Positions 11,659 to 24,035 of a stretch of DNA of 64,000 nucleotides are shown one piece after another (the first letter of the stretch is position 1; the number at the start of each line of letters is the position of its first letter). The notes beneath the pieces are model-generated. The model saw nothing but the letters and a program-made list of their open reading frames with translations, was not told where the DNA came from and did not search any database. This stretch comes from Wolfiporia cocos (lineage: Eukaryota > Basidiomycota > Agaricomycetes > Polyporales > Phaeolaceae): NCBI GenBank assembly GCA_029448655.1, contig JACCLO010000013.1:1178001-1242000 (forward strand). Direction: 5' to 3'. Made by a program: the position numbers and the translations under genes.

Positions 11659-13646
11659 ATGCCCGCAGTGCGCCGCTCGTCCTCGCAGAACTTGCATCCG
11701 TCCCAGCAGATGCACCCCCAGCAAATGTAACAGATGCAGAACCTGTAGATGTTGCATATGCAGAAGTTTCAGGGCGGCTACTGCGGGCAGAGTCTCAACG
11801 GGAGCGTGTACCATGGCGATAGCATATACCAAAGTCAGAGCGGGTACCGGAACCAATCCAGAATCAGGGCAAGCACCTCGCGCCACAGAGCGTGTACGCG
11901 CAGCACGTGGGCCTGTTGTAGTCGCAATTACCGACACAGAGCAGACGGCCGCATCAGCCCCCACCATAGCGCGAGCCCGTCGCGGCCGCAGAGCCCGAGC
12001 CAGGCGGCCGTCGGGGAGGACGAGCCAGTCCCAGTCACAATCTTAACGCACGCGACGGAGCGCGACCAGCGCGTACCCCGCCCGTGCCGTAAGCCGTGCC
12101 CGCGTACGTTCCCATGCCGCAAGGCCAGGACCGCTCGCCGTGAGGGACTCGAGGTGGGTGGAGAGGGCGACGAGCTGCGAGAGCGTCTCCTTGACGAGCC
12201 CGAACGCCCGCGCATCCTCGTGGCCATGCCGCTCGCCGAGGACGAGAGCGAGAACGAGAGCGAGTCGGACGAAGACCCTACTCGCGCAGAGCCCGCTCGT
12301 CCGCGACCGCTCGCGCATCACCAAATTGATGGACAATATCAGCGGTGGTCCCGTGCTCGGGCTCGAGCTGGACATTGACGCGCGAGGAGAAGTCGCGGGG
12401 GTGGGAAAGGGAGCGGAGGACGACGAGGACAAGGGGATGGACGACGAGGACGAGAGGATGGACGACGAGGAGGACGAACACGCGTACGAGAACACGCGCG
12501 GGGACCAGCGCCGCGGGCGCGCGCGAGGTGGAGGTGGAGATCGTACGGCTCGTCACGGAGCACGGGTGTGCGCGCGCCGGGTGCCGAGTCGATGCCCGTG
12601 TACCAGAATACGTGCCATGCCGCAGGCGACAACGACGCGCCCAAGGCCGAGCTGGCGCGTGCGTGCCGTGCGTACATTCACGTCGTGCTCCGGCTGCGCG
12701 CGCAGGCAGAGACGGAGGCGCGCTGCGCCCCGCCGCCGCCCGCCAATCCTGCCCGTGTACTCTCTCCGGAGTGCACGCGCCGTCGCCCGCATCGTCGTTC
12801 CGCCGCGGTGCATCCCTAAGCGGGACGAGCGGCGCGAGCACGGGCGCCGGAGTCCGCTCGCCGCTGCTGCATGTGTTCGTGCCGTCGCCCGAGGGCGACT
12901 GGCTGTCGGACACCAGCGTATTCGCGTGTGAGGGCGAGCTGCGGAGGGCGGGCGTGATGCACCTTATGCGTGTGAGGAATGTGGTGTGGGACGTGGCGGT
13001 GGGCAATGAGGGGAAGAGGCTGAGTTTATGTGGCTGGCGTTGTGATTAGGACCGGACACGGATGCGGATACGGGACTCGCCCCGCCCGGTTCGTCTTTGA
13101 CTGCTCGCGCATCCGGTTACGACTCTGACTGACTTTTAACATTGCAGGTCCTGGACTATTCGTGGTCCCGCATTGGGGACATCCCGCAGTTCCTGCCCGC
13201 TCTTGCATTCCAACCGTCGTACTTCCACCGTGTTGTGCACGCCGCAGGAAGTGGGAACCCATCGTGCCCATCGACATCTCGCCATGCGGCGGAGAGATCG
13301 CCGCGAATTTGCAGCTGCTATAAGACCGCATCAAGACCGAGACGTAGGTCGCTCATGTGGATCCATCTGCGTGCGTGCTGACCCGTCTGCTTAACAGATG
13401 TCAGGGGAACTACCATACGGACGTCGGCTGGGTGCATCGCTCGTCGTTCATTATACGCGCGACGCCGATGCGCATCAACGTCTCGCCGGGCACTGGGCCA
13501 GGCACGATATGGGCGAGGCGTGGCTGATCGACCCGAACGAGCATGGGATGGTCGTCGTCGAGGCGGAGGGCACGAACGAAGGCAAGCTGCAGGCGTGCAT
13601 TCCCGCAACGCGTCCTGAGAACGCGCGGCGAGTGTGGAGGGCATAA
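11659..13646 (+). pseudogene. Broken gene for an uncharacterised basidiomycete protein
   Basis: The frame from ATG 11659 reads MPAVRRSSSQNLHPSQQ and is Gln/Met-rich, but it meets TAA at 11728 and TAG at 11746, where the context predicts CAA and CAG. Farther on the frame switches repeatedly through an acidic tract (12410-12490). After an acceptor at 13147 comes VLDYSWSRIGDIPQFLPALA, then a shifted frame with IVPIDISPCGGEIAANLQLL and TAA at 13319-13321 (again expected CAA). A clean intron (donor GTAGGT, acceptor AACAG) joins the C-terminal exon, which is itself frame-shifted near 13500-13525 before LIDPNEHGMVVVEAEGTNEG and the final stop. At least three C-to-T nonsense changes plus several frameshifts make this a pseudogene. 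I do not recognise a function. Confidence 0.7.
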
Positions 13647-14696
13647 GAGAATCACAGAGCCTAGTTTAGTATTTCGTGTTTTGCGCGAGAAAAGGTGCGT
13701 TGTTAGTTTTTGTCTCGGCTGCAGTGGACTGATGAACAGTGATTAGAATGTGCACAGCCGGCCGGGCGAGATATGGACCCGGGCTGTGCACGACAAGGCT
13801 ACTCCTGCCAGAAGCTTAGTACTAAACATCAGACGTGCTGCGCGGAAGCATCAAAGAGAGAAACTGATAAAAGAGTAATGGACTCTAGAAGCTGTGCGTT
13901 GGCATGGCTCCTGCGAGTATGTATGCGAGATGCTATAGAGTTCGTGTGCAGTATTCCGTGAGTTATATCTTTCCTGATTGACAGCGTGTCCGTGTGCATA
14001 GCAAGACATATGCCGCGTGATTTAACGTTGAAGCTTGAAGTAATGTTAATATGACACTGATCGCACATGGTATGTGGACACAGTGCCGATTGAGAGCTAG
14101 GACACGGTGCCTGGAAGGCCTGATAGCGTACAGATTTCACGGAATATGTTATTCGCAGATGCCTGGCGGGACTGATCCTCGAGACACCGGATCAATTTAA
14201 CTCTCGATTCGATCCGGTTTCTCCTGTATGTCTGACAGCTTCTCAGATGCAAAGGTGACATAGAATATGGCAGTTATATCATTGGCAATTGCATATGGAG
14301 TCAGGTAACTTGAGCAAAGGCGCACTGACAGTGTTTTGCCACAGTGAGCCTGCGGATATTATTCACGAAGCCTCCTTTAGCTCTGCATAATTCGAATGGG
14401 CCTCCGCTTTTCTTGTTTCACATGGGTGGTTCCGTATTCAATGTACTCATGTGACGACCCCCAGCAGGGTCAAAGCGGAACCACCTAATGGTTCAACACA
14501 GTATATAACATCAAATTTGCCTACTGATTGCGCTGTGGCCAATGTCTCATGCATCTCGCTTATGAAATTGAAGCGGTAAGTTTGTTCGGAGATCTTTCAT
14601 TGACACACACCGGTGATCGTCCGATTTCGTTGATATATATCTCCGACACTCTGAGTCTGTGGTTACTTCTCGCTGAACCTGCTACAATTGCTTGCC
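13647..14696. other. Intergenic, nothing recognised
   Basis: No coding potential or RNA gene is visible between the pseudogene and the DUF6533 gene. Scattered short open frames have no domain. Confidence 0.4.
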
Positions 14697-16170
14697 ATGG
14701 ACACAGCCAACCTGAGTGCCACCGAGTTGTTCAAATTGACGTGAGCGCTCCCCATCATAGTTTTTTGAGTAGTTACTGACAAAGGCACTCAGATATCTTG
14801 TGAGACTCTACTACACGAGCACATGTGGTCAGCCTCACAGCACATGAAAACTAATGGGATGTTCGTAATGACACGTAACAGCTTTACTAGTCTATGATTG
14901 CTCTCTAACGTTGACGCACGAGGTTCGACTGATTCGAAGCGGGGGGCTGAACGCCGCCGCTTTATGTCTCTTCAATCGTGCAGCGATCACAGCTTGGACT
15001 GTCTCTGTTTTCATCTGGACGCTGCCAGAAACAGACCAGAAGGCACGTAATGGCGACATCAGTATATGATGCGGTCAATTTAACTCATCGAGACTGCCCA
15101 CTACAGCAGTGAAATCCTCTTCACCTTCGGTCTCGTAACTACTTTCTGACTCTCTTTTCTCAAGGTGCAACATGAAGATAATATTTTGTGGCATATCAAT
15201 GCTCATGTTGTACGTATCATGGGCCTGTACGTGTCCCTCATCCTGGCATCGACTGCGGCTCTGAGTTAGGTCCTCTAGTGTTGTCGACCTTGCGTGTATA
15301 CGCCGTTAGTCGTTCCAACCCATTACTGACTGGTGCAACGTTCTTCTTCGGTATTGCGCCTATTTGGATTTATGCTGTGGTCAGTGGCGTGCATCCGTAA
15401 CCAATATATACGAGGTCGCCTGAAGCATGAGATATAGTTAGGCAAGTCCATGAAAGCACGCATCATGCTCATCCCTCTAGTAAATATATGCGGAGGAGGC
15501 AATGCCGTCGGAAGGGCTGGGATACTCGGGTATGTTACGGTGCTACGTTCACTATACTCAGTTTTATTGAAATCAACGTCTTCCGCAGAGGTAAATATTA
15601 GTACTTCGTACTCTATATTTTATCCCATAATACTGGTTTCTGTTTCGCAGAAGCTTTGGCATTGCGCTTCAGTGCGATCATATTGGATGGAATCGTGCTT
15701 GGGTCTACATGGTGCTATACCTACAGCACTCGGTACAAATTGTCCAACATCCCATTGATCATCTTCACAATGCTAAGGGATGGTAAGTGGAACAGTGCAA
15801 GTAGGGTGCCGCAGAAACCAATGAAGCTTACTAAATATATACAGGAACACTGTACTTCCTGCGAGTAGAACTGCTAATATAATATACAGGACATATACTA
15901 ACTAGGTTTCATAGGTTAATGTTTGGAGCAAATTGTGCATCAGTCATAGTTGTATGGTGCAAAGGTGGTACCATGGACAAGTGGGCGGATGATAATTTGC
16001 TGATGATGTTCGATGGAACATTTATGAACCCGTGAGTTCATCTATACTGCCTTCCGAATGTTGTGCACTCATACTCATTTGGTATTTATGCCGTGGCAGA
16101 TATATGGGCATTATGGTCTCCCACTTCCTCCTCAATCTCAGCCATTCATATGAAGCAAATAAATATCGCT
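14697..16170 (+). CDS. DUF6533-type integral membrane protein, possibly eroding
   Basis: Several short exons spell a seven-helix-like fungal membrane protein. The start MDTANLSATELFKLT is followed by an intron and by YDCSLTLTHEVRLIRSGGLN and LFNRAAITAWTVSVFIWTLP, the DUF6533 N-terminal pattern. Downstream are LSTLRVYAVSRSNPLLTGAT, FFGIAPIWIYAVV, then LRFSAIILDGIVLGSTWCYT and IIFTMLRDG with the family's LRDGTLYF-like continuation after an intron (about 15840), ending near HFLLNLSHS. Exon borders are partly guessed and some segments have stops between plausible exons, so decay cannot be excluded. Function of the family is unknown. Confidence 0.5.
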
Positions 16171-16860
16171 GTGAATCAGACCGCCTGATAGCAGTTCAAA
16201 GCTGGGAATATACACGTCCCCAAAGCCACCTATCCACTATTCAATTTTCTGCGCAGCCAGTTGATTCATAGAACTGAGTTGTCAAACTTAGCTGCACAGG
16301 TGGCAATCACGCTACCATTGACTCATTGTGACGCGATAACCCTGAGCTTCACGGTATCGAATCTTCATATATGACATGAGCTTGTCCACTAGAGGCTGAC
16401 AATGTATATGCGAGACCCGTTTGTACCTATGTGAATGGACTACTACTATAGAAGTGGGTTTTATGCATTAGCTCTGATGTCATATTTGGCAACAGTTGTC
16501 TAGATCATGTAGATGTGACTCTATGTGATACTCCTTAAAAGCTAATGAATCATGAGAGGGACCATAGTAAACGAGATGCACCTATTATAGTGTTTCAATT
16601 GCATTTTTTATCATCTAGTTGCATATCTAATTTGAGATGCATCTCAAACCTTTGATACGCATTCCATTACCTCAGTGAGATTCATATCGAAATTCTTGAT
16701 TTTTTGAGAGGCATCTTGTACCTGGACAATATTACACCTTCCGGGATTGAACCCTCGGCAGACCATTAAAACCAAAAGTTGCAGCAACAATTACACATAA
16801 CCGCTATATCAGGGGCTTGCGCTACAACCTCAATTCTAACTAGTGTTGTACTGGCATTCT
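16171..16860. other. Intergenic, nothing firm
   Basis: No gene is seen. Near 16745-16755 the minus strand has GGGTTCAATCCC, which resembles a pol III B box, but no convincing A box or cloverleaf lies upstream of it. Confidence 0.35.
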
Positions 16861-17770
16861 CATGATCTGCTTTCTGGCTGATATCGTTCGACGTCCTGAT
16901 ATACCTATTCATCAGTACACAAATTCCAGTGGTAAGGCTGACACATAGAATCCAATTGCAAAATTGCACGTTCAAGGACACCCACCCGATATCTTACAGG
17001 GGCACTGGGATGCTGGGATGTGGTCCTCCGGGTCGCGTGGGAATCACCGTCGTATCAGAAGCTGCATCAGGCAGTATATCATTCTGTTAGCCGCTAACGA
17101 CCATATATGTAAGCACCACAGAGCTAACGAGTCCCCGGACGCTACGACCAAGTTCTTCAACTTCACGTGCACTGTCCCAGGCTTCCTACACAACGATTAA
17201 CTCATTTGAATCGTTATTGGCAACCATAGGACTAATAACGCACCGATGATTTCTCGAGAAATATCTCCAAGCCAGATATGACCGTATTGAGCACAGTTGC
17301 TTGTGGAATCAGCGTTGCGCACTTGCCCAGACCCTTCACTACAAGCTGCGCAGCAGTCAATATATCATCCTTGCTCTAATCACTAAGACGCTGCGTATGA
17401 ATCGCGGAAGAGGACAGTCTGGCAGTATCCTTAGAAACGATATCACGACTGTTGCTCTCACAGAAAATGCGAGGATGTAGCTGAACTAGCTCGGGTAGTG
17501 AGCGCCTCATGTGCTCGGCGCTATCAGTGGCAGGGGATGGAGATTCTGCCGCGATATTCGAGGCCGTCTTGAGATATGAATGGCTATGGCTGCAACGAAT
17601 AAGATCCCACCGACTCTCGAGGACGGAGGCCCACGAGTCGCGGGGTCGTCGCTTGTGTGTACGACGGCGGTTGTGACTGTGAGCGTCTTGGTTGGCGATG
17701 GGGCGTCTTTGGAACTGTCGCTGGCGGGAGCTTGACGCTCCCCAGGCCCTCTGCTGTATTATATGCAGTC
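16861..17770 (-). pseudogene. Degenerate copy of the NACHT gene 5' exons
   Basis: This is homologous at nucleotide level to 7049-8690 of the intact gene but has frame-breaking changes, for example a TAG in place of the CAG/AAC context around 17375 and loss of the alternating open frames. No NACHT or WD40 exon follows downstream, so only the 5' part was copied or retained. The site corresponding to the 689 bp insertion is empty here (TA at 17053-17054). Confidence 0.7.
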
Positions 17771-19160
17771 TCTATGGTTGCACAATCGGTGTGATCGATG
17801 AGTCAAAGCTGTTGGTCGATGTGAAAAACTAGCTGAACGGACGGAGAGGTGGGCTGTAGTGAGAGTCCAGTATACGCGTGGCAGCGAAGATCGTTGAATC
17901 GATAGCCGTGCGCCTCTTGCCGGCGCCCGATGTCAAGCAGCGAGACGGTGAGAACGCTCAGACCACCGTGACACACACGCATGAAAGTGCTGCGAAGCCG
18001 TTCATCGTTGGGGTTCAAGGTGCATGGAATGTGCATGTTTGTAACGGTAGTGTGTGCTATCAATGGGTTTTCCGTGGAGAAGGATCTGCATGCGACGTAC
18101 TTGGCCAATACCATCGAGCCTAATCGTCGTATCGCGCTTAGGCAGGCAATCATCGTGTCAAGGATCCATGGCAAATGATATCATGGCAGCACATCAATGG
18201 GCATTGCACTTGATATATTCACGGGCTAAGACCAGCATCCTGGGCCATCAGTCGCAGTCACCGCGTTTTACGTTATGTAAGCGGAACGCAGAGGAGTAGT
18301 TGGGTGAATTAAGAGTCATACCATGCACACACTGTGCGATGATCCAACAACAGACGGAGGGAGGTGAAAACGAAAACTCAACATATCAAAGACTCACGAC
18401 GAAAGAATGCTTTCGCTAGATCTACGTGACATGTCTCGCGCAATCGCGTAGCAGGCATGTATCGGTCCATCATACATATACTACACCCTAAGGCAAGTAA
18501 TGTCAGCCGATGTCCCGTCATACTATGACAATAGCGTACATTCCGGCCCCTCGTCCTGATCGCCCAGTGGGGATGTCATCCACATCAGCGAGTTCCTACC
18601 TGTCGACTGTAGTATGCGCGCCAATAGTGAAGAAACATCTGCGGGCAGCAAGGCAGCCGTCCATCGCGTTTGACGTCAGGGCTTTTCAAGAGTTGGACAT
18701 GAGGCGAGCGATACATGAACCAGTCGCGCAGCACAAATAAAGTAACTGTATGTGAGAAAGTATTAAGCGAGAGGTGGGTTACAGCGTTCAGGGTCTGATC
18801 CATGTAGGAAGACATCGGCAGCGGTGACGCGCGATCGCCTGTAGAACGTAGTTAACAGTAAGGCAAGTGCTGGAAAAGGACTATTGTACAAAGTGATGCA
18901 CAATACTGCACGGTATTATGCCCCAATGAACTTCCTTTCTACATGGGTCTCGCATACTTGACATTTGATACTGAAAGCAGCAAGAGGGGGAATCCTTGAC
19001 ACTCATAGCCCGGTATGCGATCGGAGCATGTGACGTCCACAGCTCTGGTCCGCTGAACTGGTAACGTGGGGATTATGCTCCAGTTCGGATACCGCGTTGA
19101 AAGCATATAGTCTTTTCTGAGAATGAAACTCAAGTAGAAGCTACAATGGTGGGGTGAAGG
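16861..19160. repeat. Segmental duplication, copy 2
   Basis: It has the same order and orientation as 7049-10445 without the inserted element. Divergence is high, with many substitutions and small gaps, so the duplication is old. The copies are about 9.8 kb apart and enclose the broken gene and the DUF6533 gene. Confidence 0.8.
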
Positions 19161-21289
19161 TACGGCGGTCAGTTGCTGAGCATGATGAGTGAGAGACGTA
19201 CGCACGATGACGAATCTGCCTCATGTGGCCCTGATCGAGTGAAAATCGGGGACCTTTGGGGTCCGGCGGGATCCGGAAGTCACCGTACGCGTTGATCTCG
19301 AAAAGGAACCTCAGGAAGGCTTCGCGCTTCATTGAAGCATTGAAGCCTAGTCACTTCGCGGCCGGTCTTAGATCAATCGCACTACGCAGTACTGTTCAGC
19401 CAAGTTTGTTGATGCGCGGACGGGACTGCCGATGCTTCTCCGTTTATGCGTCTGCTGTTCTGCCCGACCTTCGATGTATTGCATATTAACTGAACCAGTT
19501 GACACCTACGTCGCAGTGTACAGGACCTTCAGAACTCAACTTTTTGTGAGTCATTCATTTACCTATTCGCGGAGATGCATATGAGCATTGCTGACGGTCT
19601 GACCATTGCAGAGCCCTGCTCTGTTGTATCACGAGATGCCAGAGTGCTCACCTGAGATGTAGACCTCGCAACAATGTAAGCGTACGGCGTGCAGCGCCAG
19701 TTCGAATGTGAGATGTCAGGCGAAGCGATGGAATTAGTTCCGAAGATCAGTTTCTCCTCTGAGTCTCTCGTTCGCTAGCTAAGCTTTGTTAAGCTAGGTG
19801 CTCATGGCCAACGTAGCTGAATGTTATGGGGAAAGTGTAGGCGCAAATAACAATGCTTTGTGGATTCTTCTTCGTGATAGACCAGCGCACGGGTAACTCA
19901 GCACACGATACGGTCCCATTCAACAGCTGTTGACGATGCATGGCGTCGACTTCCAGCCTCCCGTTGATGGGAGTTTGATACTGTATGCCAAGCAATCCAC
20001 GGACCCTCCGTGGCGTCAAACCGAGATTTCGCAGACTACAAGGAAGAGGGCGTCCAGGTACGAGTCCGACTCCCAAAGGCTAACACGTCTTTTCTGTGAT
20101 ATGGACCCCGTATGATCACGCGTATATTCTTGTTCGGGCGCACTGGTGACAGGTTCAAGGCCTGTGCGCCAATCCGTGTATTCGGGATCCTATCGTCAAC
20201 AGGTAGCGCCATACATCTCTTCTCGGACATCATATCTTTCAAATCGCCGGAAATGACCCAACGAAGTATAGCGCGGAACCTGTACATCGGCACATGCTAA
20301 GGCGAGGATCGCACGGTACGGAGTGCCTTCTCGACTATGATCCCGCTTGTAATGTTCAAACGGGATACAGAAATGTTATCAATCAGATCCTCGGAGTCCT
20401 CGTGGCCTACACATGAAGGATAGAGCTTGAAGCCTTGAAGGTTCGAGACATGGTGTGACGTTCACGTCCAGTGAGTTACCGATACGTCCAGGCAAGTTGT
20501 AGTTACTGATCGTATAATACAACATAAGTTAGGTTCTTTAGTCTCTGGACAATGTAGAATGATGTCATCATCATGGGCACATTCAGTCTCCATGACAGAC
20601 GCCTCAAGCTGTCTTCGAAGAACGTAATTTCATCATTCCAGACAGGTACGTCTACGCAAAGTGGAAATCGTACAGCGCTATGGGGGACCGGCTGATCTTA
20701 AGGTGTTTAGAGAGCCACATGCCTGCATTATACTCCAGAAGACGTCTTTATCATCGCGCGCAGTCATTGCACGAAGATAACAGCAAGTAATGTGAAATCA
20801 CCACTCGTATTCCCTTCGATTCATTGAATGGACCGGCCACTGTGTCCAAGGCCTCGCAATCGCATTGGTTGACAACAAAGTCAATGCGCAAGCTGATGCT
20901 TGATAATGTGCACAACAAATAGTATAATGTATACAACCAACCAGTACGTACATGGATGCCTGTCTCGGCGTACATACTTGCAACTGATCCTTTCCATATT
21001 GTTATGATATGCGCCCAGGGATCACTTCAGTGTCTTACAGTTCTGTCTAGAACTTCGAGGCATCTGTGATATGTCCTCTGATGACGTTCGGGCAAATTGC
21101 GATGCTAGAGAGCCCGCGGAGATTCTGCGCTCCTGTTGCTCCGCGTGCGCCTAGGGCCTCCGTGGCCCGCGGTGTAACTGCTGAGCTAACCCTATTCCAA
21201 CAGCGCCACCAGACTACGACAGTGCGAGCCAGATTGCGGCATATTTAATACGCCCAGAGAGACCCTCGTATGGCATCCCCTTGCAAGTC
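19161..21289. other. No gene recognised
   Basis: Short open frames on the minus strand (20293-20036, 20076-19789 and 19332-19141) look locally protein-like, but no family is recognised and no convincing exon chain can be built. Probably decayed coding sequence plus the P450 promoter. Confidence 0.35.
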
Positions 21290-23434
21290 ATGTCTCAGTC
21301 ATCTTATCTGACGATCCCTGTTCTGGTCTTTGCTGTCTATGTCTTGTATAACCTCGCCCAACGGCTCCGTGGTTCTCGATTGCCCCCAGGTCCCCCGAAG
21401 CTGCCTATCATCGGCAACGCATTGCAGATTCCTAAAGAGCGCGAGTGGCTGACCTTCAATGAATGGTCCAAACAATATGGTTTGTACATGCGATACCCGA
21501 GTAAACGAACTAATAGTTTCTTCTCCTGGTAGGCGAGATCATGCATTTATCTGCATTCGGACGATCTATTATTGTTCTAAGCTCACCCAACGTCATCGAT
21601 CAATTACTGGACAAACGCAGTGCTATATACTCTGACCGACCCACGCTCCAAATGGTGGGCGAGATGTGCGCATCCATGTCAAACTCTTGCCAGTACTCGG
21701 GCTGATTCGGCACCTGCGCAGGATGGGCTATTCGGAGCTACTTCCGCTCTCTCCATATGGAACACGCCACAGAGAGAGCCGAAAGCTCATGCTCACTGCA
21801 TTGAACTCCCATCAAGCGTCTCAGTTCTCGCACGTGCACGAAGAGAAGCTGGCGACCTTTCTACCGCGACTGCTGCATTCCCCAGAGGACTTCCGACTGA
21901 ACATAAGATGGTCTGTGGATGTACTGGGGTAACCGATTCATGCTTGATATAACCAGTGCTGCAGGCTCGTCGCAAGTATCGTCTTCCAAATAAGTCACGG
22001 TCACGCCGTAGAGGACTTCGGCGACCCGCTGGTACAATTGGCTGAGCGGTCAAATCATGAATTCTCCGAAGCGATCGCTACGGGAGCCTTCCTCGTCGAC
22101 CTTGTGCCAATGTGTTTGTATGGTCGATCTCTTTATACGACTTGAGGCTCAACGCAGCAGTGAGATACGTCCCAGATTGGTTCCCTGGTGCAGGGTTCAA
22201 GAAGATTGCGAAGCGTTGGCGCAAGACGATGGAGCGCGCGAGGGACGAGCCGTATGACTTCGTCAAGTCGCAGCTGGTGCGCAGCGTTCAACATTGCATC
22301 AGTCATGAGCTTCACAACTCCTTCGATCATAGGAGAAAGGCGTTGCTGAGCCATCTTTCACAGCCAACCTCATCTCGGATAGCATGACTTTGACTCCGGA
22401 GGAGGAAAATATGAGACGATGCGTCTCAAGCACCATATATATTGGTGAGGAGCCTGCAGCTTTGCAAGCATCGACATCAGATTGACATAATCTCAAAGCT
22501 GGTGCGGATACGGTAAGTAGGCATAGTCCCTCTGATGACTAGCTGATGGATTGTGCGCAAGACGGTATCAGCAATCGAGTCTTTTTTCCTGGCCATGTCA
22601 CTATACCCCGATGTACAGCGCAAAGCACAAGCCGAATTGGACATGGTGCTAGGTCTAAGCCGAATCCCGACACTTGCTGATCGCCATAGGTTGTCCTATA
22701 TCAACCATCTACTTATGGAAGTTCATCGATGGAACCCCGTCCTGCCTTTATGTGAGCACTGTGGTTATCATTAATTTGGGATGCTGAATAAGAATGGACA
22801 AATCCTCTGTCACTTCAACGAACAGCTCTACCCCACAAAGTAACTCAAGATGATGTATATAACGGTTACTTCATTCCTGCAGGAAGCACGATCATCCCCA
22901 ATACATGGTACGAGCCCCGCCACGATTCTGCGACTTCTTCCCTCACGGTCGTTGTAGGGCGATTCTTCACGATGCGTCTCTGTACCCCGACCCAAACAAC
23001 TTTGTTCCCGAGAGGTACTCTGCGAAAGGCAACAACTATGCTAATCCAGATCCGCGTGCCTTTGTATTCGGCTATGGCAGGCGGTGAGTGCTTGCGCTGC
23101 ATCGTGCATGCCCATCAGCCGCTTATGAGATATTTGACCATATAGTGTATGCCCTGGACAAAGCCTGGCTGAAGACACGCTGTTTATGGTCACCGCCTCG
23201 ACCCTCGCTATGTTCGATATCGCTAAGCCCGTCCGTCCCGACGGCTCGCCGATAGAGCCTGACGTGACATACACTGGGAACATCAGGTTAGTCCGAGCCC
23301 TGTCGACGCTATAGTGTAAACTCACAGATCCCTCTGATACCAGCCATTCCGCACCGTTTGCGTGTCGCATAACACCTCGTTCGAAAGAGATACAGCGACT
23401 CGTAGAGGATATGGGAAACGCGAACATATCCTGA
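21290..23434 (+). CDS. Cytochrome P450 monooxygenase
   Basis: This is a haem-thiolate monooxygenase, predicted to be anchored in the ER membrane by an N-terminal helix (VLVFAVYVLYNLAQRL) followed by the hinge LPPGPPKLPIIGNA. The start at 21290 gives MSQSSYL. A continuous product of roughly 510 residues can be built through about a dozen 45-70 bp introns with no stop or frameshift. Landmarks: VGEMMGY after the second intron, I-helix AGADTT (split by two introns near 22490-22560), EVHR as the ExxR motif near 22720, FVPERY (PERF region) near 23010, and haem loop FGYGRR|VCPGQSLAED, where Cys is the iron ligand, interrupted by an intron. It ends at TGA 23432-23434. Substrate is unknown; in wood-decay fungi such enzymes act in secondary metabolism and xenobiotic oxidation. 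Confidence 0.9.
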
Positions 23435-23923
23435 TCAACTGTCGACTTGCGCGAGCTATTGTTCGGACACTCGTTCGCTTGCTTGGAGAGAGCGTCCCGT
23501 CGTCTGACAGGGCCTTCTTCTGTCCTTAGGCTTCTTATTCTTGTATGATACATATGCACCTGGTCGCGTCATGATAACGAAGTGTCGGCATCGAAGCACC
23601 CGCCGTTATCAACACGTGCGTCCTCGCTTCCTTCTTACTGAACTGCCACCATCATCGACATCCCCTGTCTTGATTTACGCAAACTCGCAGTTGGATGTGA
23701 GCGAATGACCTCATGACGACCAATATGTTGTCGTGCTGCACTTTGCGTCTCAGATTTTGCCGACCATAGGTGCGGATAGCTGGGAAGACGAGTCGGGAGT
23801 GGACGATAGCTGGGATGGCCGACCGGTGAGTTAATTGCATTTCATGATCGTTCGACGTTTGAGTCACACATATTACCCATTTCTGTTGATATGTGTCATG
23901 AAGAAATAGCAAGTCACCAATGT

Positions 23924-24035
23924 ATCCACGGCCATAGGACTCTGAAAACACCGCATCCCGTCCGATCTGCGCAGTTAAGCAGACTCAGTTAGTACCACGG
24001 TGGGGGACCACGCGGGAATCCTGGGTGCTGTGGTT
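23924..24035 (+). rRNA. 5S rRNA gene copy with internal deletion
   Basis: The sequence begins ATCCACGGCCATAGGAC and ends GGTGCTGTGGTT, followed by a TTTT pol III terminator. It keeps CATCCCGTCCGATCTGC and the GGTGGGGGACCACGCGGGAA block. It is about 112 nt, versus ~118 for fungal 5S. The shortage is in the segment after GTTAA, where the usual CCAGAGTACCGCC-like stretch is reduced, removing part of the internal control region. It is a dispersed copy next to the P450 3' flank and is probably a pseudogene or weak variant. Confidence 0.85.

Noticed and set aside
12278..13006. Long minus-strand open frame (242 codons)
   Set aside because: Low-complexity Arg/Ala/Ser/Pro shadow of the GC-rich pseudogene on the plus strand; no domain or splice structure.
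16745..16756. Minus-strand GGGTTCAATCCC as a second tRNA/SINE promoter
   Set aside because: No matching A box at a suitable distance, and no cloverleaf.
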